A stretch of DNA of 64,000 nt from Mycobacterium terramassiliense (lineage in GTDB: Bacteria; Actinomycetota; Actinomycetes; Mycobacteriales; Mycobacteriaceae), in assembly GCF_900157385.1 (NCBI RefSeq), contig NZ_LT717701.1, positions 2,479,246-2,543,245 on the forward strand, given 5' to 3'. Position numbers and translations under genes: made by a program. The notes beneath the pieces are model-generated. The model worked only from the letters and a program-made list of their open reading frames with translations. It did no database searches and was not told the DNA's origin. Shown in pieces: positions 23,214 to 31,747 of this stretch; position 1 is the stretch's first letter, and every line of letters starts with the position of its first letter.

Positions 23214-24113
23214 ATGACTGAATTCCGTTCGGGCTTCGTGTGTTTGGTGGGCCGGCCCAATACCGGCAAGTCGACGCTGACCAACGCGCTGGTCGGCGCC
23301 AAGGTGGCGATCACCTCGAAGCGGCCGCAGACCACCCGGCACACCATTCGCGGCATCGTGCACCGGCAAGAGTTCCAGATCATCCTGGTCGACACCCCCG
23401 GCCTGCACCGGCCGCGCACCCTGCTGGGCAAGCGCCTCAACGACCTGGTCCGCGACACCTACACCGAGGTCGACGTGATCGGGTTGTGCATCCCGGCCGA
23501 CGAGGCGATCGGCCCCGGCGACCGGTGGATCGTCGATCAGATTCGTGCGGTCGCTCCCAGGACAGCGCTCGTGGCCGTCGTCACCAAGATCGACAAGGTG
23601 CCCAAGGACCGGGTGGCCGCGCAGCTGGTCGCCGCCAGCGAGTTGGTCGGCGACTCGGCCGAAATCGTCCCGGTGTCGGCGGTGACGGGTGCGCAGGTCG
23701 ACGTGTTGATCGAGGTCCTGGCCGCGGCGCTGCCCGCCGGACCGGCCTACTACCCCGACGGTGAGCTGACCGACGAGCCCGAGGAGGTCCTGATGGCCGA
23801 GCTCATCCGCGAGGCCGCCCTGGAGGGGGTTCGCGACGAGCTGCCGCACTCGCTGGCGGTGGTGATCGACGAGGTCAATCCGCGCGAGGGGCGCGACGAC
23901 CTGATCGACGTGCACGCGATCCTCTACGTCGAGCGGGACAGCCAGAAGGGCATCGTGATCGGCAAGGGCGGCGCACGGCTACGGGAAGTGGGGACCGCCG
24001 CGCGCGCCCAGATCGAGAAGCTGCTGGGCACCAAGGTCTACCTCGACCTGCGCGTCAAGGTCGCCAAGAACTGGCAGAGCGACCCCAAACAACTTGGTCG
24101 GCTTGGCTTTTAG
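23214..24113 (+). CDS. era: Era, ribosome-assembly GTPase
   Basis: A 299-residue Era GTPase that binds the 3' end of 16S rRNA during 30S maturation. G1 GRPNTGKS lies at residues 12-19, G2 around TTRHTIRG, G3 DTPG, and G4 TKID in the canonical NKxD position (VVTKIDKVP). The C-terminal KH domain has the GKGGARLREVGT loop. The ATG at 23214 gives MTEFRSGFVCLVG; an upstream in-frame start (23190) would run into the hairpin arm. The intervening Rv2365c-like gene of M. tuberculosis is not present. Confidence 0.96.
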   Translation: MTEFRSGFVCLVGRPNTGKSTLTNALVGAKVAITSKRPQTTRHTIRGIVHRQEFQIILVDTPGLHRPRTLLGKRLNDLVRDTYTEVDVIGLCIPADEAIGPGDRWIVDQIRAVAPRTALVAVVTKIDKVPKDRVAAQLVAASELVGDSAEIVPVSAVTGAQVDVLIEVLAAALPAGPAYYPDGELTDEPEEVLMAELIREAALEGVRDELPHSLAVVIDEVNPREGRDDLIDVHAILYVERDSQKGIVIGKGGARLREVGTAARAQIEKLLGTKVYLDLRVKVAKNWQSDPKQLGRLGF

Positions 24114-24149
24114 AGAGGTTTGACCTCGGCGCGGATATCCGCCGCCGGC

Positions 24150-25643
24150 TCACCTACGCGACGGCGGCGCCCCGGCGGGCGGCGTGTCGGCACCGTGCCA
24201 CCACATGGGCGGCTGCTTGGTGGACCAGCCGCAGACGGCCTCCAGCTCGGCGGCCAGCGAGATCAGCAGGCCTTCGCTGTTTGCTGGACCCATCAGCTGC
24301 ACGCCGATCGGCAAACCTTCGGCGGTAAATCCCGCCGGCACATTGATCGACGGCCACCCCAACAGGTTCCACGGCCAGGTCAACGGGCACGCGGCGATCA
24401 TGGCGCGGTCGGTGCCAAAGCTGCTCAACCGGTCGAACGAGCGCGCCAACGGCGGCGGTTGGGCGGTCGTCGGGGCCAGCACCACGTCGACGATGTCGAA
24501 GATCGAGCCCACCCGCCGCTGGTCGGCCGCCTCGTGGCGGCGCGCGCTGCGCAGAATCGCCTGCCCCAGCACCTGGCCCATGCGCAGGTTCGACACCGTG
24601 CGGGGGTCCAGGATCACCCCGTCGCCCAGCCGCTCCTCCCAATCCCGCAGGCCCGCGGTGGACCGGGCCAGGAAGTTCCACGACAACCGCAGGCCGTAGT
24701 CGGGATTGCCGGGCACGACCTTGTGGCCGAGCAGCTCGAGTTGCTTGCCGACGGCCCGCGTCGCGGCCAGGATCTCGGGGTCCAGCTTGGCGCGAAAACC
24801 GGTGTACGGGAACCGCGTCGACAGCGCGATGTTCAGCGGGCCGGGCGCCTTGCCGACATAGTCGGACGCCGTGATCGGGGGCGGCTTGTGCCGGTCGCCC
24901 TCGACGTTGCCCGACGCGGCGTCGAGCACCAGGGCCGCATCGGCCACGGTGCGCGCGAGCACGCCGTTGACCGTGATGCCGTTGAACGCCTCGGGCAGCG
25001 GCCAGGTCGAGATGCGGCCGCGCTGCGGCTTGATGCCCACCAAGTGCGTCCACGCCGCGGGGATGCGGACGCTGCCGGCGCCGTCGGAGCCGATGGCGGC
25101 GGTCACCAGGCCCGCGGCCACGGCGGCCGCGCTACCCCCCGACGAGCCGCCAGGGGTGTGCCGCCGCGACCAGGGATTGCGGGTGTGGCCGAAGCCGGGC
25201 CCGCTGGTGAACGGCCATTGGCCCAGCTCGCAGGTGTTCGTCTTGCCGACGATCACGGCGCCGGCGGCCTTCAGGCGGCGCACCACCTCGGCGTCCTGGG
25301 TCGCCGGCGCGACATACCCCTCGGTGCCGAAGGCGGTGGGCACGCCGGCGACGTCGACGTCGTCTTTGACCGCGATCGGGATGCCCAGCAGCGGCGCGGT
25401 GTCTCCGGCCGCGCGGCGCCGATCAGCCTCCGCCGCGGCGGCCAGCGCCGACTCGGTCAGCACCACCCGGAAGGCGTTCAGGGTCGGCTGGCTGGAATGG
25501 ATGGCATGCAGCGAACGGCTCACCAGTGTGGTGGACGTCACTGAGCGGCTGGCCAGCTGATATAGCAGGTCAGTCAGTGTGGGCAGGCGCTGACCGCCGG
25601 ATCCGGAGATGGACCCGGTGCCCGCCCCGGAAGCGCCGATCAC
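24150..25643 (-). CDS. amiA2: AmiA2, amidase-signature hydrolase
   Basis: A 497-residue amidase-signature enzyme that hydrolyses a carboxamide; the substrate is unknown. The Ser-cisSer-Lys triad context is visible: Lys in GIPIAVKDDVDV, the Gly/Ser-rich GGSSGGSAAAVAAG segment and GSDGAGSVRIPA. The glycine that usually follows GSDG is Ala here, a mild variation. I chose the GTG at 25643 because the protein then starts VIGASGAG, like the M. tuberculosis Rv2363 product; no ribosome-binding site is seen. It converges on era and diverges from recO with 61 bp between starts. Confidence 0.88.
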   Translation of the reverse strand: MIGASGAGTGSISGSGGQRLPTLTDLLYQLASRSVTSTTLVSRSLHAIHSSQPTLNAFRVVLTESALAAAAEADRRRAAGDTAPLLGIPIAVKDDVDVAGVPTAFGTEGYVAPATQDAEVVRRLKAAGAVIVGKTNTCELGQWPFTSGPGFGHTRNPWSRRHTPGGSSGGSAAAVAAGLVTAAIGSDGAGSVRIPAAWTHLVGIKPQRGRISTWPLPEAFNGITVNGVLARTVADAALVLDAASGNVEGDRHKPPPITASDYVGKAPGPLNIALSTRFPYTGFRAKLDPEILAATRAVGKQLELLGHKVVPGNPDYGLRLSWNFLARSTAGLRDWEERLGDGVILDPRTVSNLRMGQVLGQAILRSARRHEAADQRRVGSIFDIVDVVLAPTTAQPPPLARSFDRLSSFGTDRAMIAACPLTWPWNLLGWPSINVPAGFTAEGLPIGVQLMGPANSEGLLISLAAELEAVCGWSTKQPPMWWHGADTPPAGAPPSRR

Positions 25644-25704
25644 GGGGTACGAGACTAACGGCGCGGATACCCGCAATGTCGCGGCGGGGTGCAAAACTAT
25701 GGTG

Positions 25705-26502
25705 ATGCGGCTATATCGAGACCGAGCTGTGGTGTTGCGTCAGCACAAGCTCGGCGAAGCCGACCGGATCGTCACCCTGCTGACCCGCGACCATGGCCTG
25801 GTTCGCGCGGTGGCCAAGGGCGTGCGCCGCACCCGCAGCAAATTCGGCGCGCGGCTGGAGCCGTTTGCCCACATCGACGCGCAACTGCACCCCGGCCGCA
25901 ATCTCGACATCGTCACCCAGGTCGTCTCCATCGACGCGTTCGCCACCGACATCGTCAGCGACTACGGCCGGTACACCTGCGGGTGCGCGATGCTGGAAAC
26001 CGCCGAACGCCTCGCCGGCGAGGAGCGGGCGCCCGCCCCGGCGCTGCACCGGCTCACGGTGGGCGCGCTGCGCGCGGTGGCCGACGGGCGCCGGCCCCGC
26101 GACCTGTTGCTGGACGCCTATCTGCTGCGCGCCATGGGCATCGCCGGATGGGCGCCGGCGCTCACCGAGTGCGCCCGGTGCGCCACACCCGGTCCGCATC
26201 GGGCGTTTCACGTCGCCGCCGGGGGCAGCGTCTGCCCACATTGCCGCCCGGCCGGCTCGACCACCCCGCCGCCGGGCGTGCTGGAGCTGATGGCCGCGCT
26301 GCACGACGGGGACTGGGAGGCCGCCGAGGCGTCGCCGCAATCGCACCGCGGCTACGTCAGCGGACTGGTGGCCGCGCACCTGCAATGGCATCTGGAACGG
26401 CAGCTCAAAACGTTGCCGCTGGTAGAGCGGACATACCAGGCCGACCGCACCATCGCCGAACGGCGCGCAGCGCTGATCGGGCAGGATACTGCCTGTGGCT
26501 GA
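25705..26502 (+). CDS. recO: RecO, DNA repair protein
   Basis: A 265-residue RecO that loads RecA onto SSB-coated DNA with RecR and anneals strands. The N-terminal OB fold starts MRLYRDRAVVLRQHKLGEADR. The C-terminal part holds a zinc-finger-like Cys set (ECARCATPG and CPHC, about residues 153-180). ATG codons at 25699 and 25705 and a GTG at 25702 are all in frame; 25705 gives the family length, identical to M. tuberculosis. The stop overlaps the uppS GTG start by 8 nt. Confidence 0.95.
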   Translation: MRLYRDRAVVLRQHKLGEADRIVTLLTRDHGLVRAVAKGVRRTRSKFGARLEPFAHIDAQLHPGRNLDIVTQVVSIDAFATDIVSDYGRYTCGCAMLETAERLAGEERAPAPALHRLTVGALRAVADGRRPRDLLLDAYLLRAMGIAGWAPALTECARCATPGPHRAFHVAAGGSVCPHCRPAGSTTPPPGVLELMAALHDGDWEAAEASPQSHRGYVSGLVAAHLQWHLERQLKTLPLVERTYQADRTIAERRAALIGQDTACG

Positions 26503-27379
26503 GCGCAAGCCGAGGGCGACCGACTTCCCGCAGCTGCCCCCCGCGCCCGATGACTACCCGGTCTTTCCCGACAAATCGACCTGGCCCGTGCCCTTCCCGG
26601 AGCTGCCGCCGTCCGCCGGCGGCGGCCCGCGCCGCCCCCCGCAGCACACTTCCAAAGCGGCGGCGCCCCGGATTCCGGCCGACCGACTGCCCAACCACGT
26701 GGCCATCGTGATGGACGGCAACGGCCGCTGGGCCACCCAGCGCGGGCTCAGCCGGACCGACGGCCACCGGGCGGGTGAGGCCGTCGTCATCGACATCGTC
26801 TGCGGCGCAATCGAAATCGGCATCAAGTGGTTGAGCCTTTACGCGTTTTCCACCGAGAACTGGAAGCGTTCGCCCGATGAGGTCCGCTTCCTGATGGGCT
26901 TCAATCGCGACGTGGTGCGCATGCGCCGGGTCAACCTCAACACGATCGGCGTCCGAATCCGGTGGGTCGGTTCCCGGCCCCGCCTGTGGCGCAGCGTGAT
27001 CAACGAATTGGCGATCGCCGAGGCGATGACGAACGGCAACGACGTCATCACCGTCAATTACTGCGTGAACTACGGCGGCCGCGCCGAGATCACCGAATCC
27101 GCAAGGGAAATAGCACGTTTGGTGGAGGCGGGCAGGCTGAAGCCCGACCGGATCAGCGAGTCGACGATCGCCCGTCACATGCAGCGGCCCGACATTCCCG
27201 ACGTGGACCTGTTCCTGCGGACGTCGGGGGAGCAGCGGTCCAGCAACTTCATGTTGTGGCAGGCGGCCTACGCCGAGTACATCTTTTCCGACAAGCTGTG
27301 GCCCGACTACGACCGCCGCGACCTGTGGGCGGCGTGCGAGGAATACGCGGACCGCAATCGACGGTTCGGGAGCGCCTGA
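26495..27379 (+). CDS. uppS: UppS, long-chain Z-isoprenyl (decaprenyl) diphosphate synthase
   Basis: A 294-residue cis-prenyltransferase, homologous to Rv2361c, which makes decaprenyl diphosphate, the carrier for peptidoglycan, arabinan and linker synthesis. Motif I HVAIVMDGNGRWA carries the catalytic Asp74; the others, FSTENWKR and the C-terminal RTSGEQRSSNF, are intact. The N-terminus has the long proline-rich extension (about 60 residues) found in mycobacterial orthologues. GTG start inside recO; the stop shares one base with the next gene's ATG. Confidence 0.95.
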   Translation: MAERKPRATDFPQLPPAPDDYPVFPDKSTWPVPFPELPPSAGGGPRRPPQHTSKAAAPRIPADRLPNHVAIVMDGNGRWATQRGLSRTDGHRAGEAVVIDIVCGAIEIGIKWLSLYAFSTENWKRSPDEVRFLMGFNRDVVRMRRVNLNTIGVRIRWVGSRPRLWRSVINELAIAEAMTNGNDVITVNYCVNYGGRAEITESAREIARLVEAGRLKPDRISESTIARHMQRPDIPDVDLFLRTSGEQRSSNFMLWQAAYAEYIFSDKLWPDYDRRDLWAACEEYADRNRRFGSA

Positions 27380-27807
27380 TGCCGTCACTGCAGGAGCGGC
27401 TGGCTTCGGTACTGCGCGACGCCCTTCCCATCGACGAGGAGCCCGACGGCGCGCTGACGTTGCGCCACAACGGCACGCTGGCCTCGTTGCGGGTGGTCAA
27501 CATCGCCGAGGGCCTCGACCTGGTGTCGCTGACGCAGATCCTGGCCTGGGATCTCCCGCTGACCAAGAAGATCAGCGACCAGATCGCCAAGCAGGCGCAC
27601 GAGAGCAACTTCGGCACCGTCACGCTGGTCGAGAAGGTCAACCAGCCTGCGGTGCAACGCAATTCCGGGAAGGGGGCGGCCAAAACCGCGGACGTGATGT
27701 TGCGCTACAACTTTCCCGGCGGCGGCCTGACCGACGACGCCCTGCGTACCATGGTCCTGCTGGTGCTCGACACGGGCGCCCAGATACGCCTTTCGCTGAC
27801 GGGCTAG
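27379..27807 (+). CDS. Rv2360c-like conserved protein
   Basis: A 142-residue protein of unknown function that starts at the ATG overlapping the uppS stop by one base (TGATG). It begins MPSLQERLASVLRDALPIDE and later reads RHNGTLASLRVVNIAEGLDL, suggesting a small alpha/beta fold; no catalytic motif is seen. Length and position match Rv2360c. It is probably translated with recO and uppS. It ends convergently, overlapping the next gene by 4 nt. Confidence 0.82.
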   Translation: MPSLQERLASVLRDALPIDEEPDGALTLRHNGTLASLRVVNIAEGLDLVSLTQILAWDLPLTKKISDQIAKQAHESNFGTVTLVEKVNQPAVQRNSGKGAAKTADVMLRYNFPGGGLTDDALRTMVLLVLDTGAQIRLSLTG

Positions 27808-28793
27808 GACACCGCCGCTTTCCTCGGGTCGGCGGCCAGGTCCTCACGGCCACCGGTCCGCAGCAGCGCGGGCATCGTGTCGGGGTCGTAATCGGCCGCT
27901 CGGGTCGAGTCGACGAACCGTTCGACGACCTCGACGAAGCGGTCGGGGTGGTCGTGGAATGGCATGTGCCCGGAGTCCTCGAAGATCTCGATGCGCGAAC
28001 CGGGCATCGCGGCGTGCGCGGTGTGCGCGTGGTCCACCGGGATGATCAGATCGTCTTCGCCCCAAATGATCTGCACCGGCACGGATTTCACGAGGTAACT
28101 GCGGTCCAGCATGGTGACGTATTGGCCGCGCGCGTCCACCACCGACCGCAGGGTGCGCGCGAACGCCGCCAGCCCGTCGCGGTCCAGGAAGCCTTCGAGC
28201 AGATCGACGACCTCGGCGGCGTCGCGCCCGAACCTGGTGGAACCCAGCATTGTCTGCACGGCGCGGCCGACGCGCCGGATCGTGGGCATCACTCCAGGAG
28301 CGCGCAGCACGCCCAGCGCCTCGGCGCCCAGCGGCATCGCGGCCAACCGCAACGCCAGGCTCACGTCCTTGGCGACGCCGCCGGCGCTCACCAGCACGAT
28401 GCGCTCCACCAGCTGGGGGTATTGATAGGCGAATTGCATCGCGACGCCGCCCCCGAACGAATGCCCGACGACGGTGACGCGGTCGATGCCGAGCACGGCG
28501 AGCAGGTCACGCATGCCGTTGGCGAAGGCGGGCAAGGAGTAGTCGGCGTGCGGCTTGTCGGATTCGCCGTGGCCCAGCAGATCCGGCGCGATCACCGTGA
28601 ACCGTTGCGCCAGCTTGGCGTGCACCGTGTCCCATGACCTGGAGTTGTCGCCGACGCCGTGGATCAACAGCAGGGCCGGTCCCGACCCGGCGATCCGGAA
28701 GGCGCGGCGGTAGCCGTGGATCGTGCGGAACTGCAGTGACGGGGCCTCGACCTCGCGGACCGGCCGCAGGTGGGGCGATAGTTCCTTGCGCAT
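27804..28793 (-). CDS. Alpha/beta-fold hydrolase (Rv2715-like)
   Basis: A 329-residue alpha/beta hydrolase. The oxyanion region LLIHGVGDNSRSW, the nucleophile elbow GHSFGGG (VVGHSFGGGVAMQF), the acid in IIWGEDDLIIPVDHAH and the catalytic His in EDSGHMPFHDHP are all present, so it should be an active esterase, lipase or related enzyme. It closely resembles M. tuberculosis Rv2715 rather than any gene at this locus there, so it appears to be an addition between the Rv2360c-like gene and furB. The ATG at 28793 was chosen for the AGGGAAG upstream and the remembered Rv2715 start. No membrane anchor. Confidence 0.86.
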   Translation of the reverse strand: MRKELSPHLRPVREVEAPSLQFRTIHGYRRAFRIAGSGPALLLIHGVGDNSRSWDTVHAKLAQRFTVIAPDLLGHGESDKPHADYSLPAFANGMRDLLAVLGIDRVTVVGHSFGGGVAMQFAYQYPQLVERIVLVSAGGVAKDVSLALRLAAMPLGAEALGVLRAPGVMPTIRRVGRAVQTMLGSTRFGRDAAEVVDLLEGFLDRDGLAAFARTLRSVVDARGQYVTMLDRSYLVKSVPVQIIWGEDDLIIPVDHAHTAHAAMPGSRIEIFEDSGHMPFHDHPDRFVEVVERFVDSTRAADYDPDTMPALLRTGGREDLAADPRKAAVS

Positions 28794-28890
28794 CGTGCTC
28801 ACTTCCCTTGAGGTGTTGTCTCGGCCCGTGGGCCACTCATGGGTAGGAGCACGCGGCGGACGCGTGTCGGACACTTTTTCAGAAGATTCT

Positions 28891-28938
28891 TTCCGCGCTG
28901 CCGCGCTGCGGCGCTTCCGCGCTGCCGCGCTGCGGCGG
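28891..28938. repeat. Two tandem 24-bp GC-rich repeats upstream of the hydrolase gene
   Basis: TTCCGCGCTGCCGCGCTGCG-GCGC (28891-28914) is repeated at 28915-28938 with a change in the last base. It sits between the hydrolase start and the end of furB and has no evident coding meaning. It could be a small VNTR. Confidence 0.7.
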
Positions 28939-28951
28939 GCGGCGGGTCAGC

Positions 28952-29344
28952 CTAGGAGCGGCACTGGGCGCAGGTTCCAAAGATCTCGATGGTGTGGCTG
29001 ACATCGGAGTAGCCGTGCTTGGCGGCCACTTGCTCTGCCCATTCCTCGACCTCGTGGTCACCCACCTCGATGGTGGAACCGCAGCATCGGCAAACCAGAT
29101 GGTGGTGGTGATGTTCCGAGCACCTGCGGTAGACCGACTCGCCGGTGTCGGTGCGCAGCGTGTCGACCATGCCCGCCATCGCCATCGACTGCAGCGTCCG
29201 GTACACCGTGGTCAGGCCGATGTTCTCGCCGCGGCGGCGCAACTCGTCGTGCAGCTCCTGGGCCGAACGGAATTCGTCCAGGGTCTCGAGCAGTGTGGCG
29301 ATCGCGGCGCGCTGGCGGGTGGCGCGCACGCTGGCGCCCGTCAT
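28952..29344 (-). CDS. furB: FurB (Zur), zinc uptake regulator
   Basis: A 130-residue Fur-family repressor that senses zinc and represses zinc-import and zinc-sparing genes, including alternative ribosomal protein and ESX-3 genes in M. tuberculosis. The winged helix (FRSAQELHDELRRRGENIGLTTVYRTLQ) is followed by the His-rich metal-binding stretch EHHHHHLVC and two C-x2-C pairs (CRCC and CAQC) that hold the structural zinc. It is downstream of smtB with an ATGA overlap, so the two are one transcript, as with Rv2358-Rv2359. Confidence 0.95.
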   Translation of the reverse strand: MTGASVRATRQRAAIATLLETLDEFRSAQELHDELRRRGENIGLTTVYRTLQSMAMAGMVDTLRTDTGESVYRRCSEHHHHHLVCRCCGSTIEVGDHEVEEWAEQVAAKHGYSDVSHTIEIFGTCAQCRS

Positions 29345-29766
29345 GGTGTGTCCTCGCTCGCGTGGGCGACGGCGTCGACGACGACGTGCGCCAGATGGTG
29401 GTCGGCGAGCCGATACAGCACTTCGCGGCCGGACCGCTCGCCGGCCACCACGCCCGCCGCCTTGAGGATCTTCAGATGCTGGCTGACCAGTGGCTGCGGC
29501 ACGCCGAGCGCGTCGACCAGTTCGTGCACGCAGCGGTGCGATTCGCGCAACTGCAGCACGATGGCGATCCGCACGGGCGCGGCCAGCGCGCGCAGCAGCT
29601 CGCCCGTGGCATCGAGGATCTCCCGCGGGGGTGGGACGGGATATTCGGGAAACTGCTCGTGTTGGCCCGGACCCGCGCCGCCGTGCACGTGGGCCGGCAC
29701 CGTCAGCTCCGATCCCATCTCGGCGCCGGCGGCGGCCGGCGCCGAAGACGTTGAGGACGTCGCCAT
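29341..29766 (-). CDS. smtB: SmtB, ArsR-family zinc-responsive repressor
   Basis: A 141-residue ArsR/SmtB repressor; in M. tuberculosis its orthologue represses the smtB-furB operon and is released by zinc. The winged helix reads LLRALAAPVRIAIVLQL ... VPQPLVSQHLKILK. The N-terminal 40 residues are a low-complexity, His-containing extension (VPAHVHGG). The C-terminal helix has LADHHLAHVVVDAVAH, resembling the alpha5 metal site. ATG 29766 was chosen; the upstream frame would cross the glyS promoter. A palindrome at 29845-29864 is the likely operator. Confidence 0.93.
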   Translation of the reverse strand: MATSSTSSAPAAAGAEMGSELTVPAHVHGGAGPGQHEQFPEYPVPPPREILDATGELLRALAAPVRIAIVLQLRESHRCVHELVDALGVPQPLVSQHLKILKAAGVVAGERSGREVLYRLADHHLAHVVVDAVAHASEDTP

Positions 29767-29844
29767 GGGAGAGTGATCACCTCGAGAACAGCCGGGTAGT
29801 GGAGGGCCCGTCGCGGGAATCACGATCAGCCACTTCCCACTGTC

Positions 29845-29864
29845 ACATGCGTGATGACGCATGT
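29845..29864. promoter_or_regulatory. Candidate SmtB operator palindrome
   Basis: ACATGCGT-GATG-ACGCATGT forms perfect 8-bp arms around a 4-nt centre, 79 bp upstream of the smtB start in the smtB-glyS divergent region. Position and symmetry fit an ArsR/SmtB operator; binding is inferred. Confidence 0.6.
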
Positions 29865-29953
29865 CAAAGACCGCGGCGCCGGTCGATACCATGACTGATG
29901 TTTTGCGAGCGGCGCTTCGCCGCCGCCCCATCCACCCGGATCTTCGAAAGGGA

Positions 29954-31345
29954 GTGCACAGCCCCGTGGCGTCCGTCATCGACACCGTAGTCAACCTGGC
30001 CAAACGGCGGGGTTTCGTCTTTCCCTCGGGCGAGATCTACGGTGGCACCAAATCGGCGTGGGACTACGGTCCCCTGGGCGTCGAGCTCAAGGAGAACATC
30101 AAGCGCCAGTGGTGGCGCGCGGTGGTCACCGGCCGCGACGACGTGGTCGGGCTCGACTCGTCGATCATCCTGCCCCGGCAGGTGTGGGTGGCCTCCGGTC
30201 ACGTCGAGGTCTTCCACGACCCCCTGGTCGAATCGCTGATCACCCACAAGCGCTACCGCGCCGACCACCTCATCGAGGCGTACGAGGCCAAACACGGGCA
30301 TCCGCCGCCCAACGGGTTGGCCGATATCCGCGACCCCGAGACCGGCGAGCCCGGCAAGTGGACCGAGCCCCGCGAATTCAACATGATGCTCAAGACCTAC
30401 CTCGGACCGATCGAGACCGAGGAGGGGCTGCACTACCTGCGTCCGGAGACCGCGCAGGGCATCTTCGTCAATTTCGCCAACGTGGTGACGACCGCGCGCC
30501 GCAAGCCGCCGTTCGGCATCGGGCAGATCGGCAAGAGCTTCCGCAACGAGATCACCCCCGGCAACTTCATCTTCCGAACCCGCGAGTTCGAGCAGATGGA
30601 GATGGAGTTCTTCGTGGAGCCCTCGACGGCGAAGGAATGGCATCAGTATTGGATCGACACCCGGCTGCAGTGGTACGTCGACCTTGGCATCGACCCGCAG
30701 AACCTGCGCCTCTATGAGCACCCCCAGGACAAGCTGTCGCACTACTCGGACCGCACCGTCGACATCGAGTACAAGTTCGGTTTCGTCGGCAATCCGTGGG
30801 GCGAGCTGGAGGGCGTCGCCAACCGCACGGACTTCGACCTGTCAACGCACGCAAAGCATTCCGGGGTCGACCTGTCGTTCTACGACCAGGTCGCCGACGC
30901 CCGCTACACGCCCTACGTCATCGAACCCGCGGCCGGTCTGACGCGGTCGTTCATGGCGTTTCTCGTCGACGCCTACAGCGAGGACGAAGCCCCCAACGCC
31001 AAGGGCGCGATGGAAAAGCGGACCGTGCTTCGGCTCGACCCCCGGCTGGCGCCCATCAAGGCCGCGGTGCTGCCGCTGTCGCGGCACGCCGACCTGAGCC
31101 CCAAGGCCCGCGACCTGGCCGCCGAATTGCGCAAGTGCTGGAACATCGATTTCGATGACGCCGGCGCCATCGGGCGCCGGTACCGGCGCCAGGACGAGGT
31201 CGGCACGCCGTTCTGCGTGACCGTCGACTTCGACTCGCTCGAGGACGACGCCGTCACCGTGCGCGAGCGCGACGCCATGACCCAGGATCGGATTGCGATC
31301 GGCGCCGTCGCCGAGTACCTGGCCGTGCGCCTGAAGGGCTGCTAG
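29954..31345 (+). CDS. glyS: GlyS, glycyl-tRNA synthetase (class II, dimeric type)
   Basis: A 463-residue class II synthetase of the alpha2 (eukaryote/actinobacterial) type. It charges tRNA-Gly. Motif regions visible are GTKSAWDYGPLGVELKENIK, the ETAQGIFVNF active-site loop, motif 2 FRNEITPGNFIFRTREFEQME and motif 3 around GLTRSFMAFL. The GTG at 29954 gives a length equal to the M. tuberculosis enzyme, but its SD (GAAAGGGA) is very close; a second in-frame GTG at 29966 has better spacing. Either start leaves the catalytic core untouched. Confidence 0.95.
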   Translation: MHSPVASVIDTVVNLAKRRGFVFPSGEIYGGTKSAWDYGPLGVELKENIKRQWWRAVVTGRDDVVGLDSSIILPRQVWVASGHVEVFHDPLVESLITHKRYRADHLIEAYEAKHGHPPPNGLADIRDPETGEPGKWTEPREFNMMLKTYLGPIETEEGLHYLRPETAQGIFVNFANVVTTARRKPPFGIGQIGKSFRNEITPGNFIFRTREFEQMEMEFFVEPSTAKEWHQYWIDTRLQWYVDLGIDPQNLRLYEHPQDKLSHYSDRTVDIEYKFGFVGNPWGELEGVANRTDFDLSTHAKHSGVDLSFYDQVADARYTPYVIEPAAGLTRSFMAFLVDAYSEDEAPNAKGAMEKRTVLRLDPRLAPIKAAVLPLSRHADLSPKARDLAAELRKCWNIDFDDAGAIGRRYRRQDEVGTPFCVTVDFDSLEDDAVTVRERDAMTQDRIAIGAVAEYLAVRLKGC

Positions 31346-31747
31346 GCGCCCCTTCCGTAAACGGTTATTTCAATTGTGGTCTTTGCGTAATCACCGATAA
31401 TTGGCCGAATTAATTGGGCCCTCAAATTGCACGCGAATTGCTGTTGAGGATTCTCGAGAATTTGCCATTGCAATTCTGCGGAGCGTCCGGGCGACGCGGG
31501 CGCCGCGGGCGGCAATCCTCGCTGCTCCGACGGCCTATGCTCGACGGTCTGCGAGGTGGCGGCAAAGCCGTTTTCGGATTGGATCAAGTTTGCGTTTTGA
31601 TCCGGTCAAGTTTGCGTTCTCGATCGATTCAAGTTTAGAAAAATCTGCGGCTTTTCCGTGGTTTTTGCCTTACGATCCGGCCGTGATGTGTGTTGATTTC
31701 CGGGGGGCAACGAGGGCTCTGGCACGGTCCGCCGCTCGGAGCTCCTG
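31346..31747. other. 402-bp intergenic region with phased TCAAGTTT repeats
   Basis: No gene can be supported here. It is more AT-rich than its neighbours. TCAAGTTTGCGTT occurs at 31584 and 31606, and TCAAGTTT again at 31629, about 22-23 bp apart. The first lies in the dyad GATCAA-n9-TTGATC (31582-31602). These could be binding sites controlling the downstream PPE gene. Confidence 0.5.
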
